Of a DNA stretch of 6,182 nt, positions 1 to 5,718 are shown one piece after another (within the stretch, counting starts at the first letter, position 1; the number at the start of each line of letters is the position of its first letter). Both the position numbers and the translations under genes were made by a program. Origin of the DNA: Solirubrobacterales bacterium. Its GTDB lineage: Bacteria > Actinomycetota > Thermoleophilia > Solirubrobacterales > Solirubrobacteraceae. The stretch spans positions 1-6,182 of the forward strand of contig JACCYI010000362.1 in assembly GCA_013696535.1 (NCBI GenBank). The letters run 5' to 3'. Below the pieces are notes generated by a model. It made no database searches. It saw only the letters and a program-made list of their open reading frames with translations, and was not told where the DNA came from.

Positions 1-778
1 GCCGGAAGGTGCTGCCGTGGCAGGGGCAGGTCACCGCGCCGTCCTCCACATCGCCCGAAGCCAGCGAGCATCCACGGTGCGAGCAGCGATCGTGGATGGC
101 GAGCACCTGGCCGCGCCGGCGGCTGAACATCACGGGGATCCCGCCGACGTCGGCGGCGGTCGCACCGCCTTCGGTGACCTGGTCCCCTCCGATCGCGGGC
201 GTCCAATCGTCGGGGCCGAGGTCGAAGATCGTCTGATCGGCCCCGATCCCCTGCCTGAACGCCAGGTGGCCGCCGAGGTAGCCGCCTGCGGACAGCACCC
301 CGGCGCCCGCAAGGGCGAGGGCCTTCCCGCGGCCGCGGGATCCGCGACGCCGGGCGACCAGCGACGCCGTGTAGAGCGCGAGCGCCGTGCCGTTGACCCA
401 TGCGTGGACGATGCCCACCCGCCGGACGCCGTCGTTGCCGATCTCCGAGTCCGCCCAGTCGGTCGCCCCGGTGAGCGCGGTCGGCCCGTAGGCGGCGATG
501 CCCACGGCGATCAGCCGCTGTGCGGCTCGCTCGGCCTCACGACCGCCGATGAGATCCAGGATGTTGGCGCTCGACCATGTGCCGATCACCACGTCGGTCA
601 AGAGAGGGTGGATCGTGTGCCCGAGCCACGTGCCGCTCAGCACGTCCTTCAGAGGTCCGGGCCCGATCGCCCCCCGGGCAAGCTTCCCCACGGTCTTCGC
701 GGGGAGGTCGAGAGGAGCGGCGGCTTCGAGCCGTGCGACCAGCGGATCGAGCGGAGATGGGGCCGTTGGAGTGCTCAT
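1..778 (-). CDS. DUF2231 membrane protein fused to a Rieske [2Fe-2S] domain (C-terminus beyond the left edge)
   Basis: The minus frame is open from the ATG at 778-776 to the window edge, giving 259 residues without a stop. Residues about 48-175 form a DUF2231 module. It has the GHTIHP motif (His54, His57), hydrophobic segments near 60-78, 88-105, 122-142 and 152-172, an HAWVN motif (His125) and GGYLGGHL (His171). Residues about 182-259 are a Rieske domain. Box 1 is CSHRGC (Cys232, His234) and box 2 is CPCHGS (Cys251, His254), separated by 16 residues. These four residues should bind the cluster. Cys237 and Cys253 match the extra disulfide pair of cytochrome bc1/b6f-type Rieske proteins, which Rieske oxygenases lack. 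The likely role is membrane-linked electron transfer; the partner is unknown. It lies 12 bp after the M28 stop codon, with no clear ribosome binding site, so translational coupling is likely. The fold calls are secure; the function is inferred. Confidence 0.9.
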   Translation of the reverse strand, partial: MSTPTAPSPLDPLVARLEAAAPLDLPAKTVGKLARGAIGPGPLKDVLSGTWLGHTIHPLLTDVVIGTWSSANILDLIGGREAERAAQRLIAVGIAAYGPTALTGATDWADSEIGNDGVRRVGIVHAWVNGTALALYTASLVARRRGSRGRGKALALAGAGVLSAGGYLGGHLAFRQGIGADQTIFDLGPDDWTPAIGGDQVTEGGATAADVGGIPVMFSRRRGQVLAIHDRCSHRGCSLASGDVEDGAVTCPCHGSTFR

Positions 779-790
779 GGTGGTCGGAAC

Positions 791-1633
791 CTACCCGGCG
801 GTGAGCCGGCGTAAGAGCTCGAAGACGGTTTCGCCGACTTGATCGAGCGAATCAGCCGACACCGCGCCCAGGTCGTCGCACGACTTGTGGAAGCAGGCGA
901 AGTCGAAGTCGATGAGGTCTATGGTGTCGACCCCGAGGCGGGTGAACGGCGTGTGGTCATCGGTCACCTCGCCCACCTCGCCGGCCGGGAAGGTCGCCTG
1001 GGCGCCCACCCGTCGTGCCGCGGCTCGCAGTCGAGCCCAGAGGCGGGCGTCAGACCCCTGCTCGCGCCGGATGCGAAGGCGCTTGTCGCCGACGAAGTCG
1101 AGGAGGATCAGCTTGCCGATCTCGCGCGAGCGCCGGGCGGCGTACGCGCGTGAACCACGCAGACCCGTGGAGTAGAAATCCCGTTCGTCGTCCGGACTCT
1201 CCTCGCCGTCGAAGAGCACGAACCGCAGCTCGGGAGCGTCGCGGGGCCGCCGCGCTAGGTCCAGTCCCCGCGCCAGCTCGAGGACCGCCGCCGTGCCGCT
1301 CGCCCCGTCGTTCGCGCCGACGAAGCCCGGGAGGTCCTTCGTGTCGTAGTGCGCTGCGAGGACGATCACCGGGCGGCGACCCGGGATCGAGCCGACCACG
1401 TTTCGTAGGCCCCCCGGAACAGGCTCGAAGCGTCCTCGCGGCAGAACACTCCGCAAGCGCTCCGCCAGCTTCCTCGAGGTGGTCGAGCCCGCCGGGCGCG
1501 GACCGCTGCGCACCTGCCGGGTCAGCTCGGCGAACGCCCGCCGCTCGTCGAAGCGATCCGCGGTGAGCAGGGCAGCCTTGATCGGCGCGACCGCCTCGGC
1601 GCCTCCCCCGTCGCTGCCCGCGGTAACCGCCAC
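791..1633 (-). CDS. M28-family zinc metallopeptidase, glutaminyl cyclase-like
   Basis: From the GTG at 1633-1631 the product is 280 residues. The M28 core is clear: AAHYDTKD (His95, Asp97), GANDGASG (Asp109), FDGEE (Glu144/Glu145), a DDHTPF motif (Asp225, Asp226, His227) and FHKSCDD (His249). The GAND, DGEE, LLDFVGD, DDHxPF, GV and FH order follows animal and bacterial glutaminyl cyclases, where Asp, Glu and His bind one zinc and N-terminal Gln is converted to pyroglutamate. An ordinary aminopeptidase remains possible. The frame stays open upstream to a stop at 1717-1715. Codons for 1672-1631 encode a hydrophobic run (LGANALIAALVVIVAVTAG) preceded by RRGAR, as in a signal peptide or membrane anchor. 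The protein therefore probably starts upstream of 1633 and acts outside the cytoplasm. No ATG, GTG or TTG lies in that upstream part, so the true start is unresolved. It follows the acyl-CoA dehydrogenase stop directly and precedes the Rieske gene by 12 bp. Confidence 0.87.
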   Translation of the reverse strand: MAVTAGSDGGGAEAVAPIKAALLTADRFDERRAFAELTRQVRSGPRPAGSTTSRKLAERLRSVLPRGRFEPVPGGLRNVVGSIPGRRPVIVLAAHYDTKDLPGFVGANDGASGTAAVLELARGLDLARRPRDAPELRFVLFDGEESPDDERDFYSTGLRGSRAYAARRSREIGKLILLDFVGDKRLRIRREQGSDARLWARLRAAARRVGAQATFPAGEVGEVTDDHTPFTRLGVDTIDLIDFDFACFHKSCDDLGAVSADSLDQVGETVFELLRRLTAG

Positions 1634-1696
1634 GATGACGACGAGCGCAGCAATGAGCGCGTTGGCGCCCAGGATCGCGGCCGTTGTGCGCGCGCC

Positions 1697-1702
1697 CCTC
1701 CT
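1697..1702 (-). promoter_or_regulatory. Shine-Dalgarno AGGAGG upstream of the M28 gene
   Basis: The minus strand reads AGGAGG immediately after, and overlapping, the TAG stop of the acyl-CoA dehydrogenase (1703-1701). It is a full consensus ribosome binding site, the strongest in the window. It should serve the M28 gene, but no ATG, GTG or TTG lies 5-13 bases downstream in any frame. In the M28 frame the nearest alternative start codons are ATC (1675-1673) and CTG (1672-1670), about 21-24 bases away. Confidence 0.6.
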
Positions 1703-3002
1703 AATCGTTCGAGGTCACCGCCTCGAGCAGCTCGGCGAACTTCACGCGCGCGTCCTCGCGCCGGGTCGGGATGTGCTCGGACGGGATGCCGCCCTCCGGA
1801 GCCGAGTACCCCCGAAGGATCTGGCGGGCCACGGATTGGCGGTGGACCTCGTCGGGCCCGTCATAGAGGCGGGCGCCGCGGGCGAAGCGGTACATGGCCT
1901 CGAGCGGCAGATCGGTCGAGTAGCCCAGCGAGCCGTGGACCTGCACCGCCCGGTCGACCACGTCGTGCATCACGCCGGCGCCGAAGAACTTGGTCAGCGC
2001 GATGTCGGTACGCGCCGCGCTCGTCCCCTCGTTGTCGATCCTCCAGGCGGCGTGCAGGGTCATCAGCCGGGCGGCTTGCATCTGCGCGGCGGAATCGGCG
2101 ATCCAGTTCTGGATGGTCTGCTTCTCGGAGAGCAGCGAGCCATGCGCGTAACGAGACACCGACCGCTCGCAGAGCATCTCGAAGGCGCGCCGCGACACGC
2201 CGAGCCAGCGCATGCAGTGGTGGATGCGCCCCGGCCCGAGGCGCTGCTGCGCGATGAGGAACCCGGCGCCGCGGTCTCCGAGCAGGCTCTCCTTCGGCAC
2301 CCGGACGTTCTCGTAGAGGATCTCCGCGTGCCCGCCGATGCGCCCGAAGTGCTGCTGCGGATGTTCCATCGTGGGGATGTCACGCAGAATGGTCACGCCC
2401 GGAGTGTCGGCCGGGAGGACCAGCATGGAAGCCCGCTGATGGGGCCGAGCCTCCGGATCGGTGACGGCCATGACGATCAGGAAGTCGGCGACCGACCCGT
2501 TCGTCGAGAACCACTTGCGTCCGTTGATGACCCACTCGTCACCCTCGAGCTTGGCGGTGGTCTCGAGCAGCGTCGGGTCGGCTCCCGCCGTCTGGGGCTC
2601 GGTCATCGAGAACGCGGAGCGCACGTCGCCGGCGAGCAGGGGATGGAGATACTGGTCCTTCTGATCCTCCGTCCCGACCATGGCCAGGATCTCGGAGTTG
2701 CCCGAGTCCGGCGCCGCGTTCCCGAAGGCCACAGGCGCGAAGAAGCTCGTACCGAGGATCTCGTGCATGAGTCCGAGCTTGACCTGGCCGAAGCCCTGGC
2801 CGCCGAGCTCGGGCGGCAGGTGCGCTGCCCAGAGTCCGCGGGCCTTCACCTGCTCCTTCAAGGGCTCGAACACGCGCTCGAAGCCGTCCTGGCCGAGGTC
2901 ATCGATGACCGTCTCGACCGGCCAGATCTCCTCGCGGACGAAGGTCTGCATCCAATCGAGCTGCTCCTGGAACTCAGGGTCGGTTGCGAAGTCCCACGCC
3001 AT
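1701..3002 (-). CDS. Acyl-CoA dehydrogenase (FadE / ACAD10-11-like)
   Basis: This FAD enzyme is predicted to introduce an alpha-beta double bond into an acyl-CoA, the first step of beta-oxidation, passing electrons to an electron-transfer flavoprotein. The 433 residues starting MAWDFATDPEFQ match the usual length of about 380-430. The helical N-terminal domain spans about 1-125. The middle beta domain contains FSMTEPQTAGADPT (131-144) and WFSTNG (164-169), which contact flavin and substrate. The C-terminal helical domain spans about 245-400 and includes QVHGSLGYS (354-362) and LYDGPDEVHR (379-388). Asp381 aligns with the catalytic Glu of the medium-chain enzyme. From memory, this DGPDEVH form is typical of ACAD10/11-like proteins; chain length cannot be read. 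The ATG at 3002-3000 is chosen because homology begins there and GAGGAA lies 12 bases upstream. The frame extends upstream to 3488 only as antisense of the transporter. It is the first gene of the minus-strand run. Confidence 0.93.
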   Translation of the reverse strand: MAWDFATDPEFQEQLDWMQTFVREEIWPVETVIDDLGQDGFERVFEPLKEQVKARGLWAAHLPPELGGQGFGQVKLGLMHEILGTSFFAPVAFGNAAPDSGNSEILAMVGTEDQKDQYLHPLLAGDVRSAFSMTEPQTAGADPTLLETTAKLEGDEWVINGRKWFSTNGSVADFLIVMAVTDPEARPHQRASMLVLPADTPGVTILRDIPTMEHPQQHFGRIGGHAEILYENVRVPKESLLGDRGAGFLIAQQRLGPGRIHHCMRWLGVSRRAFEMLCERSVSRYAHGSLLSEKQTIQNWIADSAAQMQAARLMTLHAAWRIDNEGTSAARTDIALTKFFGAGVMHDVVDRAVQVHGSLGYSTDLPLEAMYRFARGARLYDGPDEVHRQSVARQILRGYSAPEGGIPSEHIPTRREDARVKFAELLEAVTSND

Positions 3003-3045
3003 GTCGATTCCCACTTCCTCGGTCGTCGTCGATCCCGCGCGCGAC
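3003..3045. promoter_or_regulatory. 43-bp divergent intergenic region
   Basis: This gap separates the minus-strand dehydrogenase from the plus-strand TauE/SafE gene. It must contain or overlap the 5' ends of both transcripts, but it is too short for two non-overlapping promoters, so one or both promoters probably extend into coding sequence. I see no convincing -10 or -35 hexamer on either strand. GTCGAT occurs twice (3003-3008 and 3028-3033), each followed closely by CCC. This may be a small direct repeat or chance. Confidence 0.4.
3015..3020 (-). promoter_or_regulatory. Ribosome binding site GAGGAA of the acyl-CoA dehydrogenase
   Basis: The minus strand reads GAGGAA, 12 bases before the ATG at 3002. 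An in-frame GTG at 3014-3012 directly abuts it, too close to be used. This supports the start at 3002 over the much longer upstream frame. Confidence 0.5.
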
Positions 3046-3792
3046 ATGATGACCGACGTGAGCCTTCTCACCGTCGTCACGGCAATCGCCGTCCTCTCGG
3101 GTGCCGCCCTGCAATCCGCCACCGGCTTCGGCTTCGGACTCGTCGCCGCCCCCCTGCTCTTCGCAGCCACCTCACCCGAAGAGGCGGTCGGCCTGATGAT
3201 GCTCCTTGGCCTGGAGATCAACACGCTCACGCTGGCAGGTGAGCGTCGGCGCCCGCGTCCGCTGCGCGCCGAGGCGCTGGCCCTCGTGGCGTGGGCGCTG
3301 CCCGGCATGCTGGGCGGCGTGTTCGTGCTCCGGTCGCTGGACGCGACGACGCTCCAGGTGATCGTCACGGTGGGCGTGCTCGCGAGCCTCGCGGTCCGGC
3401 GGATGCGGCCGCCTTCCGGAGCGCCGGGCAGCTGGGCGATCCCCGCCGCCGGCCTGGCTGCCGGTGCGCTCAACACGGCGACGAGCACGGCCGGGCCGCC
3501 GCTCGTCCTCTATCTGCTGCGCCGTCGCGCGGAGCCCGGGCAGATACGCGACACCCTGACCGTCATCTTCTTCGCCTTCTCCGTACTCGGCGCGGCGGCG
3601 CTGGCCGTGACGCAGACGACCGAGGCGATCCCCGGCACGGGCTGGGTGGCCGGGCTCGTCCCGCTCGTGCTGCTCGGGCACCTTGCAGGACGGCGTGGGT
3701 TCGCGCGGCTGTCGGGCGGGCGGTACGAGCTGGCGCTGACCCTGACGCTCGTGGCGGCTGCCCTGGCGGGTCTTCTGACGGTTGTCGTCTGA
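3046..3792 (+). CDS. TauE/SafE-family membrane transporter (sulfite exporter family)
   Basis: The predicted integral membrane protein has 248 residues, normal for a complete eight-helix TauE/SafE protein. Family members move anions such as sulfite, sulfoacetate or other organosulfur compounds; no substrate can be assigned here. Hydrophobic segments lie near 5-22, 28-42, 46-64, 78-96, 102-116, 130-147, 172-190, 200-212 and 229-247. The hallmark internal duplication is visible: GAALQSATGFGFGLVAAPLL (19-38) and AGALNTATSTAGPPLVLYLL (139-158) occupy equivalent places in the two halves. Two adjacent ATG codons (3046 and 3049) could start it, and neither has a Shine-Dalgarno sequence, so leaderless or weak initiation is possible. 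The frame is open further upstream only because it runs antisense to the dehydrogenase. It is divergent from the dehydrogenase and 98 bp upstream of the WS/DGAT gene. Confidence 0.88.
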   Translation: MMTDVSLLTVVTAIAVLSGAALQSATGFGFGLVAAPLLFAATSPEEAVGLMMLLGLEINTLTLAGERRRPRPLRAEALALVAWALPGMLGGVFVLRSLDATTLQVIVTVGVLASLAVRRMRPPSGAPGSWAIPAAGLAAGALNTATSTAGPPLVLYLLRRRAEPGQIRDTLTVIFFAFSVLGAAALAVTQTTEAIPGTGWVAGLVPLVLLGHLAGRRGFARLSGGRYELALTLTLVAAALAGLLTVVV

Positions 3793-3810
3793 GTGCTCTC
3801 CCAGCCCGGG

Positions 3811-3840
3811 TTGACGTTCGGAGCGCACGCACCCATAGAG
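3811..3840 (+). promoter_or_regulatory. Possible sigma70-type promoter for the WS/DGAT gene
   Basis: TTGACG (3811-3816) matches the -35 consensus at five of six bases. After a 17-bp spacer, CATAGA (3834-3839) is a weak -10 with three matches. It lies in the 98-bp gap after the transporter and would give a leader of about 45 bases. Cotranscription with the transporter is the alternative. Confidence 0.35.
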
Positions 3841-3876
3841 CACGAGCGGTTAGGCTCTGAGTCCGGGGAGCAGAGC

Positions 3877-3881
3877 GGGAG
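3877..3881 (+). promoter_or_regulatory. Ribosome binding site GGGAG of the WS/DGAT gene
   Basis: GGGAG ends nine bases before the ATG at 3891. A TGA in the same frame (3888-3890) directly precedes the ATG, so the start cannot be extended upstream. Confidence 0.55.
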
Positions 3882-3890
3882 CGGGTCTGA

Positions 3891-5387
3891 ATGGCACAAC
3901 AGCACGGTGATCGGCTGACAGCGGTGGACGCGTCCTTCCTCGCCCAGGAAGGGCCCGACGCCCACATGCACGTCGGGGCGGTGATGATCTTCGAAGGGCC
4001 TCCGCCGACGTACCCCGACTTCGTCAACCAGATCCGCGGCCGGCTCCATCTGGTTCCCCGCTACCGGCAGAAGCTCGCTGTGCCGCCGCTCGAGACCGGC
4101 CGGCCGCTCTGGGTCGACGACACGAGCTTCAACCTCGAGTTCCACGTGCGTCACACCGCGCTGCCCAAGCCCGGCTCGGAGTTGCAACTCCGGGCGCTGG
4201 CGGCCCGCATCCATTCCCAGCGCCTCGATCGCACCAAGCCGCTGTGGGAGTTCTGGCTCGTTCAGGGACTGGAGAGCAATCGCTTCGCCCTGATCTCCAA
4301 GGCGCACCACGCGCTGGTCGACGGTGTCGCCGGGGTCGATCTCGTGACGGTGCTGTTCGACCTCACCCCGGTTCCCGCCCCGACGCTCTCAGAGGGCGAG
4401 CCGTGGGTGCCGTGCCGAGAGCCCAGTCCGATCGATCTGGCCGCCCGTGGAATCAAGGGACTCATCCGGACGCCGCTGCATCTCGCCACCCGCGCCACCG
4501 TGGCCGCAACGCGGCCGTCGCAGACGTTGGGAGCCACCCGAGAAGCCGTCGAGGGGATCGGGGAGGTGGCCTGGGCGGCGCTGAACCCGGCTCCCGAGAC
4601 GCCCCTCAACGTGCCGATCGGTCCGCACCGGCGCCTGGTCGTCGTGCGCAACGAGCTGACGGACTTCCGCCGGGTGAAGGACGCCTTCGGCACCACGGTC
4701 AACGACGTGGTGCTCGCCGTCGTCGCGGGAGCGCTGCGAAGGTGGCTGCAGTCGCGGGGCGTGCGAACCGAAGGACTCGAGCTGAGAGCGCTCGTGCCCG
4801 TCTCGATTCGAACGGATGAGCAGCACGGCCAGATGGGGAACCGGATCGCCGCGATGCGCGGGCCGCTTCCGGTCTACGTCGATGACCCCGTCGCGCGGCT
4901 GCGGGTGGTCAAGCAGGCGATGGACGGCCTCAAGCACTCAAAGCAGGCCGTGGGCGCGGAGGTCCTCGCGGCCGCCCAGAGATTCGCGCCGCCGACCGTG
5001 CTCGCGCAGGCCTCGCGCCTCAACTTCTCCACGCGCCTGTTCAATCTCCTGGTCACGAACGTGCCCGGTCCACAGTTCCCGCTCTACGTGCTCGGACGCG
5101 AGCTTGAAGACCTGTTTCCCGTCGCCTTCCTGCCCAGGGACCACGCGCTCGCGGTGGCGATCATGTCCTACAACGGGGGAATGGACTTCGGACTCCTGGG
5201 CGACTACGACGCGATGCCCGATCTCGACTTCGTCGGGGAGGCGGTGCAGGCGTCGCTGGCCGAGCTGGTCGACGCCTCCCGTCGGCGGGAATCTGATTCG
5301 GCGAGCAGGGGGCAGGCTCCACGGCGCCGTCCTCGCGCGGGCTCGAGTGGAGGGCGCGAGGCCCGCGTCCCGGGAGCGGGGGTCTGA
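3891..5387 (+). CDS. Wax ester synthase / diacylglycerol O-acyltransferase (WS/DGAT)
   Basis: The enzyme transfers an acyl group from acyl-CoA to a long-chain alcohol or diacylglycerol, making wax esters or triacylglycerol stored in lipid bodies. The 498 residues fit the family length of about 450-500. The N-terminus carries the typical RLTAVDASFL (8-17). The catalytic HHxxxDG motif is intact in KAHHALVDG (137-145: His139, His140, Asp144, Gly145). PLWEFWLV (118-125), TVNDVVLAVVAGALRRWL (269-286), and the NVPGP motif (390-394) of the C-terminal half are also present. The domain ends near residue 463. The last 35 or so residues are rich in Arg, Gly, Ser and Pro and resemble no domain; they may be a disordered tail or read-through of old noncoding DNA. 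In-frame TGA at 3888 fixes the start. Substrate preference, alcohol versus diacylglycerol, cannot be read from sequence. A link to acyl-CoA metabolism is consistent with the nearby dehydrogenase but not proven. Confidence 0.94.
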   Translation: MAQQHGDRLTAVDASFLAQEGPDAHMHVGAVMIFEGPPPTYPDFVNQIRGRLHLVPRYRQKLAVPPLETGRPLWVDDTSFNLEFHVRHTALPKPGSELQLRALAARIHSQRLDRTKPLWEFWLVQGLESNRFALISKAHHALVDGVAGVDLVTVLFDLTPVPAPTLSEGEPWVPCREPSPIDLAARGIKGLIRTPLHLATRATVAATRPSQTLGATREAVEGIGEVAWAALNPAPETPLNVPIGPHRRLVVVRNELTDFRRVKDAFGTTVNDVVLAVVAGALRRWLQSRGVRTEGLELRALVPVSIRTDEQHGQMGNRIAAMRGPLPVYVDDPVARLRVVKQAMDGLKHSKQAVGAEVLAAAQRFAPPTVLAQASRLNFSTRLFNLLVTNVPGPQFPLYVLGRELEDLFPVAFLPRDHALAVAIMSYNGGMDFGLLGDYDAMPDLDFVGEAVQASLAELVDASRRRESDSASRGQAPRRRPRAGSSGGREARVPGAGV

Positions 5388-5447
5388 CGGTAGCCCCTGG
5401 CTGATAGACAGTCCGCCAGCGCCTGACCCCGCCGCGATGGTGACCTT

Positions 5448-5495
5448 CTAGTACCCCAGCGCGAACTTCGCGTCCTCGGACATCTTGTCCAGCTC
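5448..5495 (-). pseudogene. Possible decayed 3' end of a lost gene
   Basis: On the minus strand, 15 sense codons read ELDKMSEDAKFALGY and end in TAG at 5450-5448. An in-frame TGA lies immediately upstream (5498-5496). The peptide looks like the C-terminus of a soluble protein, unlike the Arg/Pro-rich translations of the other frames around it. I cannot name the family, and a match by chance is quite possible at this length. Confidence 0.2.
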
Positions 5496-5573
5496 TCACG
5501 GTGTTCTTGGCTCTAGTGCGCGGTTGTTGCGGCAGGCAAGTTGCGCTCAGGTGCCGTCGATTCCGCCCGGTTG

Positions 5574-5590
5574 GTGACACGCCTGTGACA
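5574..5590 (+). repeat. Tandem GTGACA half-sites, 11-bp period
   Basis: GTGACA occurs at 5574-5579 and again at 5585-5590, separated by five bases. The 11-bp period places both on about the same face of the helix. The same hexamer forms the arms of the palindrome at 5667-5681, so these may be additional binding sites for one regulator. Confidence 0.4.
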
Positions 5591-5666
5591 TGCTCGGCAT
5601 CCAGCCCGCCTCGCCTACCGAGCCGCGGTCGCGTGGCAGAGGCGCTTCTTGAAGTTCCCCGCCTTC

Positions 5667-5681
5667 GTGACACCTTGTCAC
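5667..5681. promoter_or_regulatory. Perfect palindrome GTGACA-N3-TGTCAC, operator-like
   Basis: The sequence GTGACACCTTGTCAC has perfect 6-bp inverted arms around a 3-bp centre. The size and symmetry fit a site for a dimeric transcription regulator. It lies about 235 bp upstream of the membrane protein gene at 5917 and about 280 bp after the WS/DGAT stop. Its regulator and target are unknown. Confidence 0.45.
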
Positions 5682-5699
5682 CGAACCGGGGGAGCCCCA

Positions 5700-5718
5700 C
5701 CCTCGTTGCGGACGAGGG
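5700..5718. terminator. Stem-loop, 7-bp GC-rich perfect stem with 5-base loop
   Basis: CCCTCGT (5700-5706) pairs perfectly with ACGAGGG (5712-5718) around the loop TGCGG. No T-run follows on either strand. High-GC bacteria can terminate at hairpins without a U tract, so this may end transcription from the WS/DGAT gene. It is 312 bp beyond that stop, and a role in RNA structure or binding is equally possible. Confidence 0.35.

Larger units (their letters stand above)
5566..5690. repeat. Approximate inverted repeat CCCGGTT(C)GGTGACA, arms about 96 bp apart
   Basis: The left arm CCCGGTTGGTGACA (5566-5579) matches the reverse complement of the right arm (5676-5690, CCCGGTTCGGTGACA) with a single one-base indel. 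The arms enclose about 96 bp with no gene. No target-site duplication is visible in the flanks. It could be the ends of a small miniature element or paired regulator sites. Confidence 0.45.

Noticed and set aside
17..814. 265-codon plus-strand open frame
   Set aside because: It is antisense to the DUF2231-Rieske gene, which has clear motifs on the minus strand. The plus product has no domain.
2680..3045. Upstream extension of the TauE/SafE frame
   Set aside because: The extra residues are antisense to the dehydrogenase and not membrane-like; the transporter family starts near the paired ATG at 3046.
1479..3242. 587-codon plus-strand open frame
   Set aside because: It runs antisense to the acyl-CoA dehydrogenase and part of the M28 gene. 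The product is rich in Arg, Gly and Leu with no recognisable domain; it is a by-product of high GC.
3003..3488. Upstream extension of the acyl-CoA dehydrogenase frame
   Set aside because: The extra 162 residues are antisense to the TauE/SafE gene, Arg/Ser/Pro-rich and unlike any dehydrogenase. A ribosome binding site and family homology place the start at 3002.
3510..4310. 266-codon minus-strand open frame over the transporter and WS/DGAT genes
   Set aside because: It overlaps two well-supported plus-strand genes and has no recognisable domain.
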